A stretch of 15,277 bases of DNA from Phoronis pallida (taxonomy: Eukaryota > Phoronida > Phoronidae): NCBI GenBank assembly GCA_028565715.1, contig JAOXYC010016679.1, forward strand, positions 1-15,277, read 5' to 3'. The notes under the pieces were generated by a model, which worked only from the letters and a program-made list of their open reading frames with translations, searched no databases and was not told where the DNA came from. This document shows, in pieces, positions 1 through 12,400 of this stretch. The position numbers and the translations under genes were made by a program. Every line of letters starts with the position of its first letter. Position 1 is the first letter of the stretch.

Positions 1-291
1 AACTCGACTCACCTAGTAAGTGAACATTTATTCTAATATGATATCAGGAGAGTATGAACAATCTATTCCATCGTATTTATTACTTGTCCTGTTATTCCAC
101 GTTTTTGTTACCTTCTTGTATTTATACCAACCCATATTTAGTCAGGTTGTTGTGTTTACATTGCCATTTGTCTTGAGAATAATGTGAAGATTACACATTG
201 AAACATCTGGATGTCGACTGTTAAAAGCGTTGTTTTTTATATCCAATGCAACTTTAAAATTCAAAAAACTTTAAAAGATTAAAAGACTCAC
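1..291. other. Intron sequence at left edge
   Basis: Intron downstream of exon 18 on the minus strand. I see no convincing exon or repeat. A GTGAGT donor-like hexamer lies at 7-12 on the minus strand, but a usable acceptor for it would give only a 20-base exon. Confidence 0.6.
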
Positions 292-476
292 ATTGAATTC
301 TGCATTCAGCATGGTTTTTCCAATGTTATTGATCCCTATGACATAATCTAGAAAGTCTGGTGAGCTGCGCGGTTTGGCCACTTCCGGTAGAACCAACTCC
401 TGGTAGACGTTGTCTTCATCAGCATGAATGTCAGTAGGCTTGTTACCATCACTCTGGTCTGCGATGGCATCCATCT
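292..476 (-). CDS. Exon 18 of 18: juxtamembrane region leading to phosphatase domain
   Basis: Acceptor TTGAAG at 477-482, donor GTGAGT after 292. It encodes residues 1099-1160: an acidic stretch, DNVYQELVL with a tyrosine (residue 1123) in a Y-x-x-L setting, then PDFLDYVIGINN and LNAEFN. The last part resembles the wedge segment at the start of RPTP domains (x-x-F-x-x-Y/H-V ... F-x-x-E-F/Y). The acceptor could be two bases later, but only the one given restores the frame with exon 17. The exon ends in phase 0, and the remaining exons should lie beyond the left edge. Confidence 0.85.
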
Positions 477-3400
477 CTTCAATAAAATGTGTCGTTGGAT
501 TAGATAAATAAAACGTAACATAGTTGGTTTAAATTAAACCTGACTCATGGTAGCCTACCATTAGCCACTTAAGGAAAAAGTGTTTTGAAAATCTGCTAAA
601 ATCACTTTCTAAATAGCCTGAACCCTAGCTTTACTTTGCCTGCCTCATGAGCAGATGCTTCCCTCTGTCCCACGTCTAACAGTCTCTTCCCACAGCAATT
701 CTAACTTTGTTCTGTGGACAGACATCTGTGGAAAGTCAGAGTAGACCCATGGGTGAACTACATTATTTTCTATGTCGCAGAACCCACCGGGAAAATCTGC
801 TCACAATTTCCCTAAAAAATCATCAGACACCACGAATGGTGAGTGAATTAATCACAAACAGAAGAGCAGAAAGTTAAAAAAGAAACAACTCGGAATCAAT
901 GTTTTCTTTGTTACCTCTTTCTTCTTTTGCATATATCTTCTGTCTGTTGGAGCCTGTCAGGTCGTTTTGCTTCAGTCGACGCCTAAATGAATTGAATTGG
1001 GATACATTATACACTTGAAATAGTTTACCAATAGTAGCGTTGGTTTATAATCGTAAGTTAAATCCGAGCATAGGGGTGAAACAGACCTTTTTTCAGCTCT
1101 AGGTCTACACGGATTCGAACCCGGCGGCAACATCCACCTTTCACTGTTGGGTCTTTTGTTTTCTTTGTCGCATGTATTTGCATGTATACATGCCTTACTA
1201 ACTACAACTGGAGGTTCACACTTGGCTTATTACATAGGCCTACTACCTAGTAACAAAGTTCTGTCCAGTAGGTGCATATCATGAAATAGACTGCCTTTTG
1301 CATTTGGTTACACTGATACAATATTATTCATGTTCGTTCCACTACGACGAGCTATGTATCCAAAGTTAAAAACAACACAGGGGTTTCTGTATGAAAGGCC
1401 ATTTTATTGAAAAGGACAGAAAATAAACACGTGAATATACAGAACTAATACAAATGATATGACTCGGGATAGATGGGCGGTTTATTGAAAATGACAAAAT
1501 AAAAACGTGAATATACAGATCTAATACAAATGATATAACTCGGGATAGATGGGCGGAAAAAGCGCCCAGGGTGGTGGAGCGAGTAAAAAGTACAACTAGC
1601 TCGCTTGAGATTCAGGAACAAAGAGAAGGCGAGGACAAAGGTCACTCGCTAAAATTAGCCAATGGCATAAGAGGTCATATATGACGTAACATGAATCTTT
1701 AAGTAGGTACAAGGTACAGATCGTTCACTCTCATAAAATAATTTAAGTGCTTAAATAATTTTTGAAGTTCGTTCCACTACGACGAGCTATGTATCCATGC
1801 AGAGATAAAAACGACACAATGGGTTTGTGTATGAAAAGCGATTTTATCGAAAATGACAGAAAATAAAAATGTGAATATACGGAACTAATACAAATGATAT
1901 GACTCTGGACAGATGGGTGGAAAAAAGCACCACAAGTGTCGACTGGGAAAGGCACGCGCCCATCCGAGACAATTATACAAAAACTTATTACAAATAAATT
2001 ATTTGGTATGATTTGAATCTCATCTTTAAAAGGCATCCATAAATTTCATTTGCTAAAAATTATTCCACAAAAGTTTACCTTACAACCCAAGCGACGACCA
2101 AAGCAATGATAACACAAGTAGCAACTGCTGTCGTTACTCCTAGGGCAATCACAGTGTCTGTTGTATTGTCCTGATCTTTCTTTGCACCTAACACAGTCAC
2201 ACTGTTAGTAGTACTGGGCTGGACAGTCGCAGAAGACGAACCTGAAAATGACAATTGAATTGACCAATTTTAAAAGATGAGGGGTTTGATTTCAATGTAT
2301 GATTATATTTTAAGTTTGCCTTAATTGCTAAAGTAATATGATATTTTTATCTTTGATATTCAACATCAATAGTTAGCCTCATGACACCACAGGTGGTCAC
2401 ATACTCACCTGCACCATGAGATATCGGTTTATCGCCGACTTCTTGATAAACACTTCTTAGTACCTGTAAAAAATTTTTGCAATAAAGACGAAAATAAACC
2501 TCATGAAGAGTGAACTGTGAAAAAAGTTGCTTCCTTCAAATGATGCATCACATGGGACGTATTGCCTCTTATACATTTTTAATAAAGCTTCAACAGAATA
2601 ACTTTAAGACGGAATCCATTTATAAAACCAAGAATACGGTTTGCTTAACATAAAAACGTGATTTGCAAAGCGATCAACAGCTATCCTAAAAACACAGCTA
2701 TATTGAGAATAAACAAGAGATGTGTCAAATGTATGATGATTACCCCATTAACCATGACTGTCAACCCCGCGTAAATTCTATACGTCTTTTCCTTGTTCAA
2801 TGGTTGATTGACATATCCACCATATGTTTTCCCATCTCCAACATGAAACTCCAGACCATGCAGGGAGATGTCGTCAGGTTTGAACGCTACTGTGACGTAG
2901 TATGGGATTCCCTGTGCCTCCGCCTGTTGATATCCTGTTGGGGCAGATTTGTTGTCGTCCATGAAGGTACTTCTCCTCTTTCGTTGCATAACAGCCTCTA
3001 CAACCACGGTATACTCACTGAAAGAAAGTGAAACAAGACAATCCGTATATAATACTGACAAGAACGAAATCAAATCATGGTTATGAAAATACAAAAACTT
3101 TGCTTCATAATTTGAGAACAGCTTTTAAAACACTCTGAAAACTGTTCAACAGAGTTGAAATACTTTCAATTTGTGATAAGTTTTTTGATCTATTTATAAG
3201 CAGAAGAAAATACATTAAAATGTCACTCTTGTGCTGACATGTTATAACAACGATGTAAAATCCAGAGCTTTCGAATGTGTATTCTTCTTAAATGGCGTTA
3301 CAATTTACAATGTTCATTGGAAAGCTCTGGATTTTAGATCGAAGTTATCACACGTACGTCAGCACTAGAATGACATTTTAATATATTTTATCATTTTAGC

Positions 3401-6400
3401 GCTGGCAATTGGCCTTTTTATTACTATAAGCAGAAGCGTTTACAAAAATATTGTATTTGTAGTTACCTTAAGACAATATCTGAAGGAGGGTGTGCAGGAA
3501 GAAGTAACAATGATATCACGAACTCTGTGGAGATCTTTGACACATGAGGTCTTGGTAGCTTCACACGTTCTAACAGATCTACAATACAATTAATTTATCC
3601 GATATTTTGATATACCAATCCATTTAACGGTCGACACGTAACTTTAATGAACTTAATGATTGAGTTGAATAACCATTAGTCATCGGTTAAATAAAGAGAT
3701 GTGTTTCATTCAGCGAAGAGATCAATGAGCTGAAAATATTTTCAATTTTAGTTGGCGATTATTTTTTTTTTAATTCCTCATAATGTATATGTAACTGTGC
3801 CCGTATATACCCTCTTTTGTTATGTAATTGTTTATACATACGGGTCACTACTCATTAATAGAAAATGGACGATGCAGTTTGAAACTAGTTATGAAGTTCA
3901 GAAATATAGTCCTGTTTTCAATGTATATTAGTTTTAAGCTCTGATTACTCATTAAACTCTCGAAAACTCCAAACGTTTTCAACATATTCTGATCTCTTTA
4001 CCATAGCTAAATACTTACCAAAGTGTCCAAGAAGTTTTACAACTACAATATTACTTGGATCACCATATCCGGCAGATGTCCTTGCAGTTACTGAACAGTT
4101 ATATTGTGAACCTGCCTCTAGATCAGTTATAGTCCCCACTAATGTTGCAATAAGTTCCTTTTCGGGTACACCTTTTATTGAGTAACAAGATATCTGAAAT
4201 ACGAGGAGGTTTGGTAAAAAACAATTCTAGTGATCGCAACAGCAATTTCTGGTCAGATGAAAGTTAATTCGCGATATCAGAATATTACTCGGGATCTATA
4301 ACATCTAACCTTATAGCTACTTATGATACCACGTGGGTGCAGTGGTTCCGTCCAGGTGAAGGTGATTGAATTTGCAGTCATTGACGTCATGCTGAATTTT
4401 AGAGGGCTACTTGGTTCTGAAATGGAAGAAGGGTGATGCAAATTCAAAATAAAAGAACAATTCGTTATCAACAATTCCGACGTTTGTAATTAGGAGGGTA
4501 ACGTGTAGTTTTGAATGTGATTAAAAGGGCTTTCATTAGCGCTTGCTGATCTCTCGTCCGACGAGACCATGGAATTACCAAAGGATATATCGGGTGGCCG
4601 AACAAAAACGTTCCCAACTTTAAACCTTATATCTGCTAATAAAACCGAACATTCTGAAACGTTGAAGATTTGGCCTGATTTACAACATCATATTTGTAAT
4701 TAGTGGCAAAAATTTCAATACCGTAGGCCTACATTAACAACTGTTGACAGGGCAGCAAAATCAAATGACAAGTCACAATTTGCCGTTCCGCGGTAATTGC
4801 TTTATTTACGTCAAATAATGACGTCCGTGCGATAAGCGAAGAAAGTACATTGATTTTAGTGTACCATAAACGCCTTTCAATTAATTTGTGAAATTTGCAG
4901 CACAAACACAAAATGAGTATATACAATGCATCCCAAATTCTTAGTGCATTTTGATAAATAGTTCAGGAGATTCAAGCGAAAAATGTTTAGGCGAAAAAAT
5001 CATAGACGCAAACAAAATAACTCCGGAACGTAACATTTGGACTAGTTAATATGTTTTCCTTGCCGTGTCAACAAATATTACCAAATTGTTTTAAAATTCT
5101 GGCTACTTATGCGTAATATAAGTGTGCTTATTAGGAGTAACTTTCAGCATTTTGGAAAGTTTTGTTTCGAAGATGTGTCACGTTGAAATTGGGAACGTTT
5201 TTTTGGGGCCACCCGATACATCGGGTGATTCAGAAAAAACGTTCCGAACTTAAAGGCTTAATATCTCAAAAATCGTTCATCGAAACAACTAGAATAATTG
5301 TATTTATCTGGAAGAACATATTTTCAACTATTAACATTTTCATAACAGTGCATTGCATAATTTAAAAATGGCCGGCTATAAAAAATCACAAGTCAAGTTT
5401 TTCAATGTGAAATTGATGACTCATACGACACCGCAGGTATCTGATCTCTGTCAACAAAAAAATGTCCAAAATTCATAATTGGTGGCTTGCATTGCATCAA
5501 CCATTTACATAGAGAAGGATTTTAATTGTGCCAGACCAGTTCATTCGATTTCTGAGAGAAAATGGTTTTCAGTGAAATTGAAAAGGCAGTTATTGAAGCA
5601 TGCTTCAAAGAAAACGGTGGACACATCGATCATGTTATTTGAACGGTTTGTTATATAGCATTATTTCACCGACTGATTTGTGAGATCTGTAATTAAAACA
5701 ATGTTTTATGTATAACTACGAAACTTGTCCAGAGTTTTTATAATGTGTCAAATTGATAATGTAATAAAAAATCTTTTTAAAAATGGTTTGCAGTTTTTGA
5801 GATAGTTAGCATTAAAGTTTGGAACGTTTTTTCTGAATCACCCGATATATTAAAGACAGTGGTGTCGGCACTATATGTCATCACTCGACACAAAATCAGA
5901 TGAGTGAAAGTGAGTGGAGGTTTTACAATGACTTGAAATAGAACATGAATGTATAAAACACATTTTCACGAAAAAATCTTCCTTCGTTCGGTTGGGCTCA
6001 ATTGCACTTCCATCATTTTTTGCAATTGGGATATTCACAATGAAGGTAATTGGTGAGAAGTTTTCTAAACAATGAAAATCATTTCAGACATACTTCCTTC
6101 AGCAGTTGAACCTCTTATGATGTCACTTCCTTCACCATAACCCTTCACAGTTTTAGCATGAACCTACAATTTAAATGAAGCATAATAATTACAATGTTTC
6201 TGACTGAAATCGTGTATTGTCATACATAGGTTAATTACATTTTCAGTTCATTTCCGTGATTGAGACAATATCACTTTTACATCCATGATATGGTTATCAA
6301 TGTGAACCTGAGTAAAACTGATATTTTTATAGTCTAGGACAACCAGAATGTTAAAAAAGTAACCTGTATGAAATATGCAGTGAATGGATTAAGCATATGA

Positions 6401-9400
6401 ATCTGTACGATCTTGATGTCTGGCGATACTTCTTCTTCCGTGGCGTTGGCTGCATTGAGTTGCCATACCCTCACGTTAAACCTAGTGAGAACACCATTAG
6501 GATATTCTGGCTCTGTCCACTCGACTTCCAAACTTGTGTAATTGAGACTTGTAGATGTCACGTTTCTGGGCTTTGAAGGCTCTTAAGAAATAAATAGTTT
6601 ACAGAATTAAGTTTGATAAAATATACAGCTAGTCTCTGCGTTGATTATTTTACGAAGCGTTTTCTCGTGTTTACGAAAGATCTCTTTATCAGCAGTGGTT
6701 AGTAACGCCCAAGTTAATCCAATTTAGTTGAGCAGTTATTCAAGCTACGTGCTGACATTTCCGAATCAAAATAATCGCAATTGGTACTTGGGTCATACTC
6801 GTTGTTCACTATCACACCGCTTGTCAGGTCACCAGCAACATGGATCCATCCTTTATCATTTTGTTGAGGCTCATGGTACTAAAATCACTAGAGCACAAAT
6901 TGTAGATAATACACGCATAAGGTATCAAGAAAATGACCCCTGTCGCTTGAAAATTCTCGAAGCATTGCTCATAAAGTATGAGCCTCCGATGCTTGCTACC
7001 TACTGTCCCCTGGGTACACTTTGCGTTATGGATAACATCTGGAGACCGCAGGTGGAGGTTGGCCACCTCTGCTGGGACGCCTCCCAATGCCAGCCAGTTC
7101 CAGTAATTCAGTCCCGAAAACTGGTGGGAGGTTTACTGCTGATGATGCATATTCGCAGATGAGGCAGGCAAAGTATAGTTGCACTTCGGTGTATTTTAAC
7201 TCCGATTTGAACTCACAATTGGAATCTGGAGTAACTAAAATATTGAAACTTTTCTGCTAGCTAGATCTGAATTTCTGATCTGCGTATTAGATATTCAGTT
7301 TCCACTCTCCGCCACACGATGGCGATAGTAGTGACTTTGTATCACGTGATTGTATTTGGCGCGCCTTATGTTATTGGCGCTGTTTTTAATGTACTGTGGT
7401 TTAGCCGAGAAGGTGAATGGATGTGCTTTCGAATATATGCTGGATTTTCACAAGATGATAGACGTTTTGTTTTGTTTTATCTCGTGATAATGATTGGACA
7501 ATTGTTGGGTGCCGGTGAGTTACCAACCATTGCTGATAAAGAGACATTTCGTAGATACCAGAAAACGTATCGTAAAATAAGCAACACAGAGACTAGCTGT
7601 ATATTTAATCAAACATGTTTGAATGAGGATCTGCTTACAATCAAGAATAAAGTTTCCATTCCATGTAGTTGATTCATTGTACAACTAAAGACAAAAAATA
7701 TTTTGGATTAATACTCTATGTAAAATACGTTATCTAGGAACTTACAACAGAGTTGAAACAAATAAAATAAAATTTCTAATTCGACTTATGGCTGCATTTA
7801 AAGTTAAAGAATTGCAAACAAAATAAAATCCCATTATACCAGCTTGATCAGTGGTTACGTCTTTAGAGATTCTATAATCAGCACACCCTACAGTGTTGCA
7901 TAGTGTGACTGCCACATAGTATTGTGTATATGGCCGCAATTCTTTCATCTCGAAGCTTGATACTTGACTGGCGAAGACGGTGGATGACCCGCTGAAGACG
8001 GTTGTAATTCTGATGTTGTATTCCTTAAACCGTCCATACAACTGATAACAAAGGACGTCATCCCAGTTAACATTAATCGTTCTGGCTTGCACATTAGAAA
8101 CGGTTAAGGAAGAGATGAGAAACGTAGGGGCTGCAATATAATACAATAATAATTGAATAGTTTTGCAGTACTTGCTTGTTAAATAATTCAATTCACCGAG
8201 TACTGTGACAGACGTAAATCTTCATAGCCCGGACAAACTCATTGTGGTAGATGTGTAAGAAATATTAAGAGAAACTATCTGTGAAATGACCTGCAAAACT
8301 CGACCTGTTGAATCGATTAAGGCAAAATGAAAACCATATGCTGACCTCTAATTTGTTAACTTTCAAGTTTAGGAAAATGTACCACAAAACATATACATTG
8401 AAGAATGAATATCAGAAAGTGTTACCTATGCTAGGTGTCTGTTCTTCAATAGTTTGAAATGGTCCGGGTCCTATTCTTGTGTATGTTCTTACTCTAATAC
8501 TGTACTTGGCGTACACCTCTCTATCTCCAATCAGAATCTCTGTGGTAGCACCATCCTGAGTCCACTGAGATTGATATACTTCTGATACTGTTACATTTGG
8601 ACATGCCAGTCTCTGGAGTAACGTATACTGAACCTCATACTTTGTGATGACACCATTAGATTGGGTTGGTTTAGTCCATGATATTCTGAAGGTCTTGGAA
8701 CCTTCAACAATAGCTGATAGTGCTCCAACAGGCCCAGGTGCTTGAATAGAAAGATCATCAATAGTAATGTTTAAAATTTGAAACATTTATTGTGAATTTT
8801 GTTTGAGAAAGGTAAGCATATTTTTGTGTACACTAATGGAGGATGCTTATCCCTGAAACAAAACTCCTTTCATGATTTTAATCTTAACAGAAACAAAATT
8901 TATGTATAACTGATGGAGCAGTGTGATTTTAAAGGACATGGACAGTAAATAGGATACATTTTATACGGTGAGTGAAATACAGGCGATAAGATATACGCGA
9001 TATGTACAATCACCCTTAGGTATAATAATCAGGTAACATGACACTCACCGGCTTCATCAGTTTTCACAGTGCTCGTTTTAAATGTAGTGCAGCTAATAGT
9101 GTTACAGAATGCTACCCCCACTGCGTACGTAGTGTATGGCTGTAAACTGTCCTCGACTTTACTTGAACCAGACACGTCTACCTGGCTTCCACCATCTAGC
9201 TGGTATTTGTACTTTTTATAGGGACCATTCATGTGTTGACAGTTTATACTAAAGGACGCAGTGAAACCACTGGATGTCAAAGATGAAAATGACGTGGTCA
9301 GAGTATCAATTAACGGAACTGAAATGGTAGTGAATAGATTATTTACAAATAACAAAATGAAGAATCTATTCCATCGAATATGTATCCTGTAGTTCTAATT

Positions 9401-12400
9401 TAACATATCGGGTGATTCAGAAAAAACGTCCCGAACTCTACGGTATTATATCTCGGAAACTATTGGGGTAAACAACTACAACATTGGGATTCTGGTTATT
9501 TATTATAGTATAAGTGAATGGTGAAAATTTCGGGAACTAAGATGAAACAACGCATTTATGGCTTGACTTACAATTGTACCGTATAACACTCACACTGAAA
9601 CTACATGGTCGATATTGCCGGTAACGACACGCATAATTTGCAGAATTTTACCTGACATCTTTCACGGCTTGTTATTTTTTGGAAACTTAATTTGCAGATC
9701 TGAAATTTACCCTGCCTTTTGATGACATGTTTATCTAAACATGTCTAGAATATTGAGTTTTAAACTTGAAAAGTTTGTGTTATATTAAGGTGTAAAAATT
9801 GGAACACTTTAATCGCACGCTGTAAATCCGTTACATGATAAAATTTGACTTGCATGTTTTCACGGGCTGTTATTTTATGCTAATTTATGCACAAATATTA
9901 TCTTATCACATGCAAAGATTTCTTTTTGTTCTTTTGTACCGACTTTGAGAAAATAAGCCGCAAAGTTCGGAACGTTTTTTCTGAATCACCCGATATAATA
10001 TATAATACCGGAAGAAAGACATCGACTTCCAGCGGAGTGGCTTGGTGTTTCGCCATTACTGAACTAACTGGAAACGTTAATCGATGTGGCTGGTATGTCT
10101 GATACAATTAAACAAAATTTTATGATAATGCGTACAAAAGAACGGCGAGATAGATTGCAGAACAAATGTTACCAAGTTCTCTCTAGAATTTTTTTTAAAA
10201 AGCCACACGCAGAAGTAGACTCTACACTCTTAAACATATTGCAAAACAGTCATTTGGCAATTGATAACCTCATTTTCTTAGGAAAAAAGGAATGTAAATA
10301 AATATTCTCACCTGCGGGTAATGTTGTTTCAGTTTTTTCAGCCTGATCACCATTTCCAACTGACGTCTTGGCCATTACTACAACACTGTACTCTGCATAT
10401 TTTTCAAGATTGTGAAATATAAATGATGTAGCCGCACTCCCCACAGGGCTCATATGATAACTATCTGAAGTCCCACTTGAACACGCCATATGTTTCAGTA
10501 GTTTCAATCCAGCTTGATATCCAATAATGGCACCGTTTGGTTGTTGTGGAGGTTTCCATGTTATTGCTATTGTAGATGATGTTGGGCTAAGAGATAAATC
10601 ACCAACAGGTCCAGGAACTGAAAAATAAATTGATTTCATACCTTACCAACACGAATCTAAATGGAAAGTTTGCCTCATTTCATTCACTTTTATTTTTTTA
10701 GGTAATCTAATAGGTAAAGTCCCGGCTAAATAACTTACTATGTTGAAACATCAGCCAAACTATATGAGTTCATTTTTAAAGTATGCAATAGCAAACAGAT
10801 TACTCAAACTATTTGTTTCGCCATTTACTCTTAATGATGCAATATCTCTTATACTTTTCAGAAGAAGTGAGAAATAATTAATTATCTCACCTGTTTGAGC
10901 AGTCCTTAAAGTCTTTGTCGCTATTTGTGACTCCAATGATGCATCATTGACTGCAGTGATTCCAACATCATAATCCGTGTAGGCCTCAAGATATGTGAAT
11001 GTGTATGATCTAGAGGTGGTCTGCACTGTGGAACCCCAACTACTGGTACTAGACTTCTTGGTGACAAGGTGGTACTTTACTATTCTGTTACAATTGATTG
11101 TGACAGGAGTCTAAAATATTGTTTTCATTCATTTTAATTTTATTCAATATATTTGGGGATTATCCAACATAATATAGATATACCAGTTAATATTCAACAT
11201 GATGAAATAAATACAATACTGGTTAAACCAGACAAAATGTGTTTGGACTATCCTGTCAGTTTTTGATATATTCTCTTATTCTCTGGGATAATGAAAAATC
11301 TAGCAATCACCTGAGCTATTCATTCTTCAAATAAGAATTACACCCAAATACATTTTAAGATGGAGGGATTTCAACATAACATGCTACCATCAGCAGAGAA
11401 AAATCATAAAATTACTGAGGCAATAACAAGCGAGAAGAAATATTGCATACAACAAAAATATCTAACAACAGGATTTGGTTGAAATATGTGTTACCGGTGT
11501 TTTCCGAAAGAGCGTGCCAGAGATGCTCTTTCGAAAAAGTGTGAGAACTTTTAACAGGCGGTTTTTTTTAAAAACCATATGGTGGACTATATATTGAACA
11601 TCTTCATTATTCATGAAAGTTAGTATGCCATTCTAACTTGAAGAGATGTACTTGAAAATAGTTTTCTTTTTGATTTTTGAAAAACAAATTTTTTTAGAAA
11701 CCCCATGTGTTTCAAAGGGGAAAATTGCCCTGATTTAGTGAAAAACTAAACTTCAAATATTTCGTATACTTTAAGAGTGGTAAGATTTTTTGTTTTTGAG
11801 GTTTCAGGGCATGGTATTTGTGTAATAAATGTAAGTCGTTTTAAGTCTTGAGGGATAATATTTTTTGGTTAATTAAAGCGCCAAAAATGCGCCAAATTGC
11901 TTTTAACTACATTAGTTGGTTTCACCCATATCACCTCCTCAAACTTCAAAAATAAAAAATCTTGCCACTCTTTATTTATTCTGACACAATGCGGCTTTCT
12001 CACACTACAAGTACTGAAAAAACTGGTATTGGATTTATCTCCCCATGTGGAAAATTTAGCAGTCACAGTTAAATCAAAGTGACTTATTCCCACAGCAGAA
12101 GCGTGGGTGATATGAAATATTGAATGATAGAAGTGTAAACTTGAGTAAAACTGTTAAATTTCATTGATTAAAAAGTGCCATTTTTACTGAAAATTTGTTT
12201 TAGGGTTTTGAAAATGAGCCATTACGGGAAAATTAGAGGTCACTCAGTGCACAAATTTGGCATGACACATTTTTGGTAGGATACCTATAAGCATATACCA
12301 AGTATGAAGTTTATCTTGATTTTTAGGTATATAGTGATTTTTGAAAATCATATGGTTTTTTAAAAAAACCGCCTTAAAAGTTCTCACACTTTTTTAAATT

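Noticed and set aside
13-32. A 20-base micro-exon on the minus strand (donor GTGAGT, acceptor ATTAG) in frame with exon 18
   Set aside because: The acceptor lacks a pyrimidine tract, the exon is extremely short and the added residues do not resemble the expected phosphatase-domain entry.
1094-1180. Functional tRNA gene on the minus strand
   Set aside because: Only the B box is good; the T-stem mispairs, and no A box, anticodon arm or acceptor stem can be built.
1445-2036. Two similar minus-strand open frames as a possible repeated protein
   Set aside because: Their likeness comes entirely from the dispersed DNA repeat; there are no splice sites or domain motifs, and the host gene has an intron here.
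2720-3031. Plus-strand open frame of 103 codons
   Set aside because: It is the antisense shadow of exon 14, which has strong family motifs and splice sites.
7130-7200. Hammerhead ribozyme next to the GIY-YIG fragment
   Set aside because: An ATGAG element is present, but the CUGAUGA and GAAA core and the three stems cannot be completed in either copy.
7319-7672. Plus-strand 117-codon frame as a membrane protein gene
   Set aside because: There are hydrophobic stretches but no family likeness, no splice or promoter evidence, and it lies next to retroelement debris. Kept only as part of an intron note.
11869-12093. Overlapping open frames on both strands
   Set aside because: They coincide with the inner inverted repeat of the TIR element and carry no motif.
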